Part shown: positions 33,801 to 44,641 of the stretch, piece after piece
Layout: every line of letters starts with the position of its first letter
Position numbering within the stretch: position 1 is the stretch's first letter
From: Nemertoderma westbladi
Lineage: Eukaryota > Xenacoelomorpha > Nemertodermatida > Nemertodermatidae
Reading direction: 5' to 3'
NCBI GenBank assembly: GCA_032718475.1
Contig: JAUCBJ010001465.1
Span: 1 to 64,000 of the forward strand
Length of the DNA stretch: 64,000 nucleotides
Translations under genes and position numbers: made by a program
The notes under the pieces: generated by a model
The model's database searches: none
What the model saw: the letters and a program-made list of their open reading frames with translations, nothing else
What the model was told of the DNA's origin: nothing

Positions 33801-34360
33801 CTTCTACTAAATAAAGTGGAGAGGGCTGCTAAGGAGGTTGGATTGCATATAAATGCTACAAAGACCGAATTCATGACCTTTAATGTTGATGGGAACTTGA
33901 CAACCATTGATAATAATCAACTACTACTAGCGACTGCCTCAAGATGGCTGATATGGTGAATCTACCGGTTGCCATAGTAACTGAGACTTGAAAATTTTAT
34001 CAATGAATTTTCCATAGTCGATATAGTGGGATTAGGAGTTGGTCCCGTTGCCTCAAGATGGCCAAATCGATGGTTGATATGTTGAATCTACCAGTTGCCA
34101 TGGTAACTGAGAATTTAAAATATGTTCAATGAATTCTCCGTTGGCGATATAGAGGGGATAGGAGCTAGCCCAGTTGCTTTAAATGTAATTATATCTATTC
34201 TTATGTCGGTTGCTATGGAAACGGGATCTGTGAGAGTTGCCCACCCTATTGAAGAGAGGACTTTTCAGATTTCGAAAGCGGGGATCCTAGCGATTCGAAC
34301 CATACCAAATATAGCTTGGTAACATTTTTTTCCGGGTACATTGTCTTATCGACCAGACTA
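30866..34360. mobile_element. 3.5-kb TIR element enclosing a LINE fragment
   Basis: The ends are inverted repeats of about 60 bp: TAGTCTGGTCGA, then TACCCGGAAAAAAATGTTACC, then AATTTGGTAT at the left, with the complement at the right. The element is flanked by TAA on both sides, and the empty site is seen as CCCTAATTG in copy 1 (about 10697). A 3-bp TAA duplication fits the PIF/Harbinger class. The interior encodes no transposase that I can see. The left arm (to about 31690) is AT-rich. The right arm (33935-34360) has two near-repeats starting GCCTCAAGATGGC. Between the arms lies part of a LINE. Confidence 0.85.
31690..33935 (+). pseudogene. LINE EN-RT open frame, truncated at both ends
   Basis: The frame is open for about 735 codons from the first Met at 31752 and can be read from before it (IICIQEHRICHED, part of the endonuclease). 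Endonuclease motifs are AGDLNAQIG, LDYILI and GSDHRIVTAEI. RT motifs are TFVDFKKAFDSIHRGKM, AGVLQGDTLAPLLFVIVLDY and the catalytic DFADDIALLS. The start of the endonuclease and everything after the RT thumb are missing. The reading frame has no internal stop, so the insertion is fairly young. It resembles the LINE at 55404-59170 in the LQGDTLAP and FADD boxes and belongs to the same broad clade. The frame ends by running into the right arm of the TIR element. Confidence 0.9.
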
Positions 34361-35550
34361 TAATTGTAGTGATAATAATAACCCATCCATCATGTGTGTT
34401 ACCATGGTTAGATCAGAAATTAGTGACATTTAGCTTTTTTGTGGTAATCAGCAGAATTTCATAACATTGCGCTAGTTATGTTCTACAATATTGACTATTG
34501 AATCATCATGATAGTGTGAGCCTATAAAAAATTGTAAGACTTTTATATTATTTTACGATTTGTTCTTTACACAATCTGAAATATTTAATGAATACAAAAA
34601 TTTCGAATTTTTAAGGAAATTATACCGAGATTGGATTGGCGGTTTACTAGGAATAGTATGGAGATTAAAGCCCAGCTCACAGACACAGTTCATGGTGACA
34701 GTTCGCGGTTCACACTCTTGTCAATCACAGTATTTTAGGATTTGGTTACACCGCTGCAAAAACGAACGACCTGCGCTATCAAAGTGTGTTCAAAATTCAA
34801 CGCAATACCACCGCGCTGTCACTATGACGTGTATTTCTGAAAGTCATTCGATCGTAATTTAACTAAAAATTATCAATGTAAAAAAAAAGTAAAAAACTGG
34901 AAGTTGCTGGGAGTTGATGCTATAAAAATCCAAGTTCTCTAATTCTCCTGCATCGATTTTTACGACTTTCTCTGATGACAGCTCTGAATTTATTGTATAG
35001 AACAAACCGCATAAAAAATAAAATCTTGTATTTTGTTCTAGTTTACCCCCTCCCTCGGCCTTAAATAAAATAATTATATTTGTTGCACATATTGTATATA
35101 TTTTCTATAACTGGGTACAAACATCAATCCTCATCCCTATTATGGTTGTCATTAATTATCTTAATCTTAAAGATCCTCGTTAGAATTCCAATAAATCAAT
35201 AAAATCTATAAATTGTCATTATTTGAGAATGTAGCTTAACTCTATTTCGATGCTGACCAACTGGTCTGGTACTCTTGCCTGATCTCAGGCTGATTAGTAC
35301 CGCAATGATCTATTTAGTGGGTGAGTTTATAAAAATATGAGAACTAAACAGACACAGAATACTACCACTGGTTTTATTATTATAGTAGAACTGTCAGGTC
35401 TTGAGATAATGCAAACTAAAGGTTAAATCTGCTTAATTTTCAGCATTAATGATAAAATAGATATAGATATATTATAAAAAATACTGATTCTTAATACTGT
35501 GAATGATCCTATCAAGGGTATATGATCATTCAAACCGTAAATTAGATTTT
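34361..35550. other. 3' flank of GMC copy 2 beyond the insertion
   Basis: This is non-coding DNA that matches 10697-11874 with small differences. It contains the counterparts of the poly(A) signals. No gene is present. Confidence 0.75.
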
Positions 35551-35640
35551 GTTTAGCCCGGAGCGAGTGATGGTGATTGGACTAGTTGTGATGTATCGTG
35601 ATGTATATATCTGTCGAGTTGTATGACATACAGTAATAGG
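35551..35640. mobile_element. Partial MITE (left end only)
   Basis: It starts GTTTAGCCCGGAGCGAGTGA like the MITE at 11875 and follows it for about 90 bp with one small insertion, after which similarity ends. The right terminal repeat is absent here. Confidence 0.7.
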
Positions 35641-36761
35641 GTTAGTGCGCGAAAAAATTGTTGGGTTAGAAACAATCGAATAAGGGGTAACAAGGTGCCC
35701 TGAATCGAGTGGCGGTGTGTGTTTTTTGTGAAAACACGAGGAAACGGTCGAAATGACGGGATAAGTAAGAGCGGGAAGCCATTATGGAAAATCGGCTGTG
35801 ATTGGCTGCTACGTATTTGACGTCATTAAGCAATGCTTCTGATAATTTCTTATATTGTTTTCTATGGAGGTGATTTTAGATCCATTAAAATACACATTTA
35901 ATCTCAATCATTTCATACGTGGCTTATATCAAGACGCGCTCTCTTGCGCGTCTTTTGAGACCACAATTAATTAAATTCATGGTGATGAACATTGATTAAA
36001 TTAACATTTCAACTTAATGAACCTAAGCTGCAATACGCAATACTGTACTCCAAACTTGTTTTTAGTTTTGTTATTGGTTAAGTGTTCTAGAACATTACTA
36101 GATATTATCTACCGGTAGTGTTTTTTTACTAGCTAGTATTTTTTTAAGATTATAAAAATAATTGTGAAAACGTTGATATTTCAGACTGTATTATATATTA
36201 ATGTCCAAAAATATTGATTGATGATTATAACAGTTTAAGCTAATATTAAAAAATCTTATATTCAAAATATTTTTTGAACATTGTCCAAAAAGTTTCGGAT
36301 TATAAAAATTATTTCAAAAACACTAGCTAGTCCAAAAATACTAGCTACCACTAAATTTCAATATACTTTGAGGTGCGCACAAGGTGTACCGGTGCACCTT
36401 TATTGAAGCTAAATATTGTTTTACAATGTTTAAATAGGCCGGTATTCAAAATGCAATACTAAGTAATATGTATTATTAATTTCGCAAAAGTGTCCATCTA
36501 TGTATTTGGGCCTTAAAATTAACTTTCATTCAGAATAATCATGATAATTAGGCTTATAATTATTACTGGACTATTAAAAGGAAAATCTAGGGAAATAATT
36601 AGCGGAGTAAAATAGCATGGTTTGGGTTAAAGAAATGGAAGGAAAGGGAAAAATGAAATGAAATAAATGCTGTATAGAAGGACAAAGAAATAAAGAAATA
36701 AAATGGAAAGATATTTGGAAGAAAACGTGTAAGTGAATGTTACATTCATTATTGAAATAAA
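35641..36761. other. Non-coding stretch
   Basis: It holds a TTCTAGAAC / ACTAGCTAGTATTTTT repeat stretch at 36080-36370 of the dispersed family seen at 23440 and 40660. The rest is unassigned. Confidence 0.5.
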
Positions 36762-36929
36762 TTGTTAATAGTTAATGCAATGCCAAAAGCATTTGACAGA
36801 GTCAACTATTATCAACTATTCTACAAATTAATTACTTGTAATGTGCCATTATGTACCGGTATTGTACGCATATTCGAATTTTGGTATACTAATCAGTTAA
36901 TTAATGTTCGCTGGGGTGCTGTAAAATCT

Positions 36930-38978
36930 GATAGTTTTAGAGTAACAAATGGTGTGAGGCAAGGTAGCCTGATAGTTTTAGGGTAACAAATGGTGTGAGG
37001 CAAGGTAGTCTGATAGTTTTAGGGTAACAAATGGTGTGAGGCAAGGTAGTCTGATAGTTTTAGGGTAACAAATGGTGTGAGGCAAGGTAGTCTGATAGTT
37101 TTAGGGTAACAAATGGTGTGAGGCAAGGTAGTCTGATAGTTTTAGGGTAACAAATGGTGTGAGGCAAGGTAGTCTGATAGTTTTAGGGTAACAAATGGTG
37201 TGAGGCAAGGTAGTCTGATAGTTTTAGGGTAACAAATGGTGTGAGGCAAGGTAGTCTGATAGTTTTAGGGTAACAAATGGTGTGAGGCAAGGTAGTCTGA
37301 TAGTTTTAGGGTAACAAATGGTGTGAGGCAAGGTAGTCTGATAGTTTTAGGGTAACAAATGGTGTGAGGCAAGGTAGTCTGATAGTTTTAGGGTAACAAA
37401 TGGTGTGAGGCAAGGTAGTCTGATAGTTTTAGGGTAACAAATGGTGTGAGGCAAGGTAGTCTGATAGTTTTAGGGTAACAAATGGTGTGAGGCAAGGTAG
37501 TCTGATAGTTTTAGGGTAACAAATGGTGTGAGGCAAGGTAGTCTGATAGTTTTAGGGTAACAAATGGTGTGAGGCAAGGTAGCCTGATAGTTTTAGGGTA
37601 ACAAATGGTGTGAGGCAAGGTAGTCTGATAGTTTTAGGGTAACAAATGGTGTGAGGCAAGGTAGTCTGATAGTTTTAGGGTAACAAATGGTGTGAGGCAA
37701 GGTAGCCTGATAGTTTTAGGGTAACAAATGGTGTGAGGCAAGGTAGCCTGATAGTTTTAGGGAACAAATGGTGTGAGGCAAGGTAGCCTGATAGTTTTAG
37801 GGTAACAAATGGTGTGAGGCAAGGTAGTCTGATAGTTTTAGGGTAACAAATGGTGTGAGGCAAGGTAGCCTGATAGTTTTAGGGTAACAAATGGTGTGAG
37901 GCAAGGTAGCCTGATAGTTTTAGGGTAACAAATGGTGTGAGGCAAGGTAGCCTGATAGTTTTAGGGTAACAAATGGTGTGAGGCAAGGTAGTCTGATAGT
38001 TTTAGGGTAACAAATGGTGTGAGGCAAGGTAGTCTGATAGTTTTAGGGTAACAAATGGTGTGAGGCAAGGTAGCCTGATAGTTTTAGGGTAACAAATGGT
38101 GTGAGGCAAGGTCGTCTGATAGTTTTAGGGTAACAAATGGTGTGAGGCAAGGTAGCCTGATAGTTTTAGGGTAACAAATGGTGTGAGGCAAGGTAGTCTG
38201 ATAGTTTTAGGGTAACAAATGGTGTGAGGCAAGGTAGTCTGATAATTTTAGGGTAACAAATGGTGTGAGGCAAGGTAGCCTGATAGTTTTAGGGTAACAA
38301 ATGGTGTGAGGCAAGGTAGCCTGATAGTTTTAGGGTAACAAATGGTGTGAGGCAAGGTAGCCTGATAGTTTTAGGGTAACAAATGGTGTGAGGCAAGGTA
38401 GTCTGATAGTTTTAGGGTAACAAATGGTGTGAGGCAAGGTAGCCTGATAGTTTTAGGGTAATAAATGGTGTGAGGCAAGGTAGCCTGATAGTTTTAGGGT
38501 AACAAATGGTGTGAGGCAAGGTAGCCTGATAGTTTTAGGGTAACAAATGGTGTGAGGCAAGGTAGTCTGATAGTTTTAGGGTAACAAATGGTGTGAGGCA
38601 AGGTATTCTGATAGTTTTAGGGTAACAAATGGTGTGAGGCAAGGTAGCCTGATAGTTTTAGGGTAACAAATGGTGTGAGGCAAGGTAGCCTGATAGTTTT
38701 AGGGTAACAAATGGTGTGAGGCAAGGTAGTCTGATAGTTTTAGGGTAACAAATGGTGTGAGGCAAGGTAGTCTGATAGTTTTAGGGTAACAAATGGTGTG
38801 AGGCAAGGTAGTCTGATAGTTTTAGGGTAACAAATGGTGTGAGGCAAGGTAGTCTGATAGTTTTAGGGTAACAAATGGTGTGAGGCAAGGTAGTCTGATA
38901 GTTTTAGGGTAACAAATGGTGTGAGGCAAGGTAGTATGATAGTTTTAGGGTAACAAATGGTGTGAGGCAAGGTAGTCT
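36930..38978 (+). repeat. 41-bp minisatellite, 50 units, derived from RT motif B
   Basis: The unit starts GATAGTTTTAGGGTAACAAA and continues TGGTGTGAGGCAAGGTAGTCT. Starting positions run from 36930 to 38938 with 49 intervals, all 41 bp except one of 40 bp near 37765. Units differ almost only by T or C in GTAG(T/C)CT, plus rare single changes. In the first unit the bases encode DSFRVTNGVRQGSL of the host LINE. Because 41 is not a multiple of 3, every unit shifts the frame. Confidence 0.98.
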
Positions 38979-39010
38979 TTATCACCTTTATTATTCAATA
39001 TATACAGTAT

Positions 39011-39544
39011 ATGAATGATTTAAGTATAGAACTAAGTAAGATTAAAGTCGGTTGTTCAGTTTATAATCTGATAATTAATCATTTATTTTATGCGGATGAC
39101 ATTTGCTTATTCTCTCCCAGTCTTCAGGGATTGCGACTACTTATCAGAATTTGTGAAAAATATGGTATTGAACATGATATTATCTTTAACCCATCTAAAT
39201 CCAAATGTTTATATTTCTTACCGTTTCAAATAGGTAGGGCCGGTGATGTTTTTTTGGGAGGAAAAATATTACCATGTGTTCTAGAATTTACATATCTAGG
39301 TCATGTGCTCTCATGTAACCTTTCTGATGAAGCCGATATGAAACGTACAAAATGTTATCTATATTGCCGTGGCAATCAACTTACAAGATATTTTTCAAAC
39401 TGTACGAATTCTATAAAGTCTACTTTGTTTAAATGTTATTGTTACAGTCTATATTGTGCTTCCCAATGGTCGGTATTTCGGGTGGAATCCTTGCGGAAAG
39501 TAAAGGTTTCATATAATATGGGTACTTTAACGTTTAATTATTAA
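39011..39544 (+). pseudogene. LINE reverse transcriptase C-terminal half
   Basis: The frame contains NHLFYADDICLFSPSLQGL with the YADD catalytic pair, then FNPSKSKCLYF and LEFTYLGHVLS, the usual order after motif C in non-LTR RTs. It is 177 codons long. Upstream it is cut by the 41-bp array, and downstream it runs into the inverted repeat. It is dead but recent enough to keep an open frame. Confidence 0.9.
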
Positions 39545-39665
39545 CTAAAACCCATATTATATGAAACCTTTACTTTACGCATGGATTCCACCCGAAATAC
39601 CGACCATAGGGAAGCACAACATAGACTGTAACAATAACATTTAAACAAAGTAGACTTTATAGAAT
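39408..39665. repeat. Inverted repeat, two arms of about 120 bp with a 15-bp loop
   Basis: Bases 39408-39533 (ATTCTATAAAGTCTACTTTG to CATATAATATGGGT) are repeated in reverse complement at 39549-39665 with a few mismatches. The first arm is LINE RT sequence, so the second arm is an inverted copy of it. A transcript would fold into a long hairpin. Confidence 0.9.
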
Positions 39666-40099
39666 TATTATTAACTTTAATGTATATAATAAACTATTAA
39701 ACTTTAATAAACCATTTAAATATAGTAGAAACGACGATGCCGACACTATGTTTGTCCAAAATCGCGTAAATACATTTACGAGTACACTCCGGGTACTTAT
39801 TTACTCCTTGTTGAATCGTATATCGAAGTCTAATAACTCAACTCTCTTATTTCTGCTTGTTATAATGGTTGCTCTGACTCAGTCCTTCGGGACCGTTGGA
39901 ACACACTATTAACGTAATTTAATTATTTGTAATAACCATATTGTTGTGCTATAATTATTAAACATTTATTGTATGTACAATGCCCGATTAAATAAAAGTA
40001 ATAATAATAATAATGCCATCTGCAATGCAATGTCATCATAAATTGCTTCTCATTGTCATGGCAGATAGTTTATTGAGACTATCCTTTACTGTTATTTAA

Positions 40100-40265
40100 A
40101 ATATATATTTTGTTGTCATTTACATTGACTCTCCCACCCATAGTAAAAACTTTTTATTGGGCACAGCTAAGCAATATTTGGCAATGACGTCCAGGTGGGA
40201 TCGAACTGATGACCTCCGGGTTGGAAGTCTAACGCTCTAACCATTCAGCTAGCGGCTCAGGTAAA
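40100..40265 (-). mobile_element. tRNA-derived SINE
   Basis: The minus strand from 40265 reads GCTAGCTGAATGGTTAGAGC (box A-like) and, about 35 bases on, CAGTTCGATCCCACC (box B-like). A body with GGACGTCATTGCCAAATATT follows. The anticodon arm does not form a proper stem, so it is not a tRNA gene. It lies just after the 3' tail of the LINE. Confidence 0.65.
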
Positions 40266-41344
40266 AGATAGACCTGGAAATACTATCTGATACCTTGCAT
40301 GTCCGCAAATTACCTCCTCATGGCCTCCCATCTGTCAATACCGTCATATGCACCAATAATAAATTGTAAAAAATGTGTGTCTGATTGGTAGATTCTTGGT
40401 TAATTTTTAGGCAGACTGAGTGGAAATGCATCCCCCAGTGGTTTTACATGCAGCCTCTTTTGCAGTTCCTGTGCAACTCTATTTAAATTGTCATCACAGC
40501 AGGAAAGGATGTCATTTGTATGAGCTGTTGCAGTAGTTTCTGATTAATAACAATATAGAAATAAGCCTACTAGATCCATGATGAGAGACAACACTGATAT
40601 TCTGATATTTAATGGATTGTCCAATAATTTCAGTCCAATATAGATAGGAGTAAAAAATATACTTATTTTTTTATGGTAGCAAGTATTTTGTGTCTAGCTA
40701 GTGTTTTAAAAAAAAATACTAGCTATTTTTAAGCGCAGTTTTATTTTTTTTTTTTTCAAAAAATAAAAGATGCAGTATCTAATGAAACATGACATTCTAG
40801 AACATGAAAACCAAAACATGAAAAACTGTCACTAAACACTAACTGGAATTGAAAAGAGTAAAAGAAAAGATGGAAGAAATAAATTCATGGAGATAATAAA
40901 GAAATAATAGCAACCTACCCTGTTGATTAAATCAAATACTGTTTAAATATGTTATGGAAATGTTGAATGCAATATCATTGAATTAATAAAAAATAAAAAA
41001 AATAAAAATTTTCCACTTTTTAAAAGAACAAAATTTAACTTGTCCTAGATCATAATTAAAAAAACAATTATCAAATGTTCTAGAACACTTTACACAAACA
41101 CTAAAAGGTAACGTCAAGAAAACTTGTACATTTCGGTATAAAATTAAAATGGGGAAACGGGCGGAACTCTAGCCCAAAAAAAATTGACGATTGAGATTGC
41201 ATGAAATTTGAAATATAGATTGTTTCACCTACCCTACCTCCTTCTTAGTGGATAAGCCGATATTGCACCAGCTACACCGCAGTTATTCTTCAACCTTATA
41301 GTGATTTAGTGACTAGTGGAAAGCTGGCCGTGCAAGGATTCCAA
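40266..41344. other. Non-coding stretch with TAGCTAGT repeats
   Basis: AT-rich. Around 40670-40740 it holds TCTAGCTAGTGTTTTAAAAA and ACTAGCTATTTTTAAG of the dispersed family. No gene is recognised. Confidence 0.5.
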
Positions 41345-41675
41345 AGTTGTAATAACTATTTACATACTTGTGTGTAAAGTAGCAATTTACAGTATGATGA
41401 TCCGAGTGGCTTTGTTACACGAACAAACGTTAGTGAGTGAGTGAAAATAAAGCCACGAGGATCAGAACACTGTAAAGTACTTTGCAACAAGTATGTATGT
41501 AGTTTTATTCCAAAATTTTAACATTACGAAAAGATTGTACATATACATTATAAGTGATAGAAACTGCACAAATTATACTAGTTGCTGTATAAATAAATGT
41601 AAAAATTACATAAATTATGTTATAAATAAGTTAGCTTATATTTATGGTGGCGTTTGGAGCCATGTTATAATAATA
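41345..41675 (+). repeat. Dispersed repeat R2, second copy
   Basis: It matches 20325-20680 in reverse complement (AGTTGTAATAACTATTTACA to GGTGGCGTTTGGAGCCATG). It includes the hairpin-forming GGCTTTGTTACACGAACAAA...AATAAAGCC. It has no coding content. Confidence 0.75.
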
Positions 41676-41975
41676 TAGCTAGGCCCTACTGGTTAATAAT
41701 AGCTATACCCCGCCTACCGGTAGGTAATGCAGTAGGCCTATCTGGCTGTCAGGCAAATTTCCACCCATTGTTTACGTGGTATCCAATGACGGCGTTAAGT
41801 AATGTCCCCTTAGTGGACATTACTTAACGTCGTCATGGGTTACCACGTAAACAATAACACCAAATACAATACTAAATGTACAGGCCAATACAATGCTGTG
41901 ATGTCTTCTAAAGTTGTAAAGTGCTAAATAACAACTCGCTGTTAATACTGTACTAACGGCGTTGAGTAATGTTAC
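41676..41975 (-). mobile_element. Palindromic MITE, second copy
   Basis: It matches 18394-18690 in reverse complement. The palindrome is at 41767-41855, bounded by ATTGTTTACGTGGTA and TACCACGTAAACAAT. The end motif TAACGGCGTTGAGTAATG is at about 41955. It is non-coding. Confidence 0.75.
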
Positions 41976-43110
41976 AAATTTGGAGTAAAAATATTTGAAT
42001 TTGGTTGGAATTAGCTGAGATATGGGCATGCGAATGTTGCATGTATTTGCTTCCGCTGCAGGCCATTTTATTATATTATTAATAAATGCATAATATTCTG
42101 GAACAATTTGTTTATCTCATAAATAGCTTGGCAACAATGCAATGCCTATACACCATGACCTGGAATTATAGTGTCGTAATTCAGTGACACCCCCCCCCCC
42201 CCCCCCCGTCCCCCCAAATTTTTCTACAAATCGTAATGAGATTGCATTAAATTTTTAACAGAGATAATTTCATCTACCTCCTCCTTAGTGGGTGAGCCAG
42301 AATTTATATTTTCGCTTTCAATCTTTAGTTTGAAAAAAGTGTCGCCTTCGATATTGTACCGCTTAAACCGCAGTTATTCTTCAAACTTTTAGTACTTTAT
42401 GAGCTGACCGTGCAAGGATTCCAAATATGTAAAAATATTTGAATTTGGTTGGGAAATAGCTGAGATATTGGCATTCGAATTTTGCATGTATTTGCTTCCG
42501 CTGCAGGCCTTTTATTCTGTTTAATAAATATACACAATGTTCTAGAACATTTTGATTATGTATGAATATCCATAAACTAGTATTATCATGTAGGCATTGC
42601 ACTGTTGCCAAGCTACTTATGAGATAAACAAAATGTTCTAGAACATTGTGATTGGGTACTAGTGGAAAGCTGGCCGTGCAAGGATTCCAAATATGTAACA
42701 CAATCTGAATTTCCTAGTAAAATAGCCGAGATATGGGCCTTCAAATGTTGCCAGCTTTGAACCTGCTAAGGCTATTTTATTCTATTTAATAAATAAACCA
42801 TATTCTAGAACATTTTGTTTAGGTATGAATAGCTATATAATATTATAAATAAAGAGGTATTGCATTTTTGCCCAGCCACGTATGGTATAAACAAAATGTT
42901 CCAGAATAATTTGAATTGAATTTATTAAATAGAATAAAATAGCTTCAGCAGGTGCAAAAAAAGCTTGCAACATTTGAACGCCCATATCTCGGATATGTTA
43001 CGACGAAATTCAGATTATGTTAAATATTTGGAATCCCTGGATTGTCAGCTTTCTAACAGTACCAACAAATCACTATAAGGTTGAAAAATAGCTACGGTGT
43101 GAGAGCAAAA
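41976..43110. repeat. Cluster of about four units of a 200-bp dispersed repeat
   Basis: Units begin near GCCGTGCAAGGATTCCAAAT and include AGCTGAGATATGGGCAT, ATGTATTTGCTTCCGCTGCA and TTTAATAAAT(A/G)CACAATATTC, usually with TTCTAGAACATTTTG. Three are direct (about 41990, 42405, 42660) and one inverted (about 42890-43050). A run of 18 C lies at 42190-42207. Another copy is at 26650-26960. Confidence 0.75.
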
Positions 43111-44011
43111 TCAGACCAAAAATAAAAATTCTGGCACACCCAGCAAGGAGGTGGTAGGTGAGTTTCAAAATGCATGCAATATAATTAAGATTTATATACA
43201 AATTGGGGGGCATGTACATGAATACTATTATTATTATTATAAATGGAAATTTACACCATAAAGTAGAACAAAGATAGTGCATGCTGATAATTTAACTAAA
43301 GTGTTATGGTGATGAGGTTTCCCCCATAAAAAAAACAATATGCAATACGTAGTTAAAATGTGAGTCAATAATTAATTAAGGTACAATAAAATACACCGAA
43401 TTATAATTATTACTGTATTTTAATGTTGGTCTTAAAAGGGCCATGCTAATTATGAGATTAAGCGAAAAAGTTAAAAGGGTCAGACTGGATATCATATGGA
43501 ATGAGATAAAAAAGATGTGTATTAAAATGAGATGAAAAATATAGCGCATTAAAAAGTAAAATAAAATCGATATTAATTAATAAAATCATTCTACTATATA
43601 CGTTGTTATCTAAATAATAAATAAAGACACTATATTCCAGGACATGGTGTGAGTTTAACAATTATTAGTTCTCAAAGTTTCAGTTGTTCTTGACAAACCC
43701 ATTGTTTAGATATAGATGGTATGATGTCGCTAACCAGTTACTTCTTAAAATATAATATTTGGCTCAATTCTCAAACTTGTCCTTGTCCTATTGTGATACA
43801 TGGATTCACAGACGTGGCACTTCATAGCCCAATTGTGCCATCACGGAGTTTTGTTGGTGCATGCCGTGAAGATGAATTCTGAATTGTGTACTCTTCCATA
43901 GTAAACATGGACGCCGACGCCGACCTCCGCTCAGCTTATAAAATCTGATTCCATCATAGTTTGGCTATGTCATTATTGTCTGTCAAATATTAAATTACTC
44001 TTTTTTTGTAG
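43111..44011. other. AT-rich non-coding stretch
   Basis: No gene recognised. It ends with the acceptor TTACTCTTTTTTTGTAG of the exon at 44012. A GC-richer patch, ATGGACGCCGACGCCGACC near 43908, may be a decayed exon but has no donor. Confidence 0.4.
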
Positions 44012-44202
44012 ATGTAAAGTTTATCTTGGAAAGGTATTATCTTGACATGGGGGGTGGCTGGTCGTCAGGACACCCAGTATGCCCTTCTAGTGGCGCTCAT
44101 CTGCGAAACGAAGTTCATCGAGTTGAAGGGAAAATAGATCGGATTCTGAATATCAGTAGTGAAGATTTATACCACACAACTAAAACATTCCGAAGGATTC
44201 AG
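44012..44202 (+). CDS. Internal exon of an unrecognised gene
   Basis: Acceptor TTTTTTTGTAG and donor CAG/GTAGGG enclose an open exon with two leading bases, leaving phase 0. The peptide reads VKFILERYYLDMGGGWSSGH, then LRNEVHRVEGKIDRILNIS and TKTFRRIQ. The HRVEGKIDRIL stretch could form a short helix or coiled coil. I do not recognise the family. The next exon at 44642 enters in phase 0 and fits. Earlier exons are not found upstream, so they may be distant. Confidence 0.55.
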
Positions 44203-44641
44203 GTAGGGCAATTAGTTATGTTGCTTGGACTTCAGACTGTCAAGTATGTAGTTATATTGCGATTTACCCATGTTTATCAAGTGATTATCATTTCAGTTTA
44301 ACGATTTTACTCATTAACAAATTAAAATAACAATTAATATTATTATTAATTAATTAATTTATTTATTTATTAGTAACTGTTATATAGTGTCAATGTATCA
44401 TGGATATGAATACCATGGATATGATCCCTTCTATCTCCAGTTCCATCCAATTTCAATCAGCCCGTTGAGTCCGAAACTTATCGAATACCATATCCGAGTT
44501 TACGTTGCACAGACCCTCAGACCAAATCTAACCAATTCCCCCCAGTATCCCCCCCCCCCCCCCCCCCCCCTCCCACGCCCGTGTATTTTATTATCATTAT
44601 GTTCACCTTTCTATCCGAAATTATACAATTATTATTCATAG

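Larger units (their letters stand above)
36762..40014 (+). mobile_element. L2/CR1-like LINE split by a minisatellite
   Basis: Upstream of the array, the RT block reads PKAFDRVNYYQLFYKLI and then SDSFRVTNGVRQGSL (motif B region). Downstream of the array, RT continues with LFNIYSIYMNDLS-like sequence, HLFYADDICLFSPS (catalytic YADD) and the thumb to 39544. A C-terminal block (TMFVQNRVNTF) follows in the 39720-39900 region and a (TAA)n tail at about 40000-40014. The 5' half is absent. The array and an inverted repeat at 39408-39665 make the copy non-functional. Confidence 0.85.

Noticed and set aside
36930-38978. Regular array that could be taken for a CRISPR array
   Set aside because: Units are contiguous 41-bp repeats with no unique spacers, lie inside a eukaryotic LINE, and have no cas genes nearby.
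40195-40265. Possible functional tRNA on the minus strand
   Set aside because: The anticodon arm does not form and a SINE body follows, so it is a SINE head.
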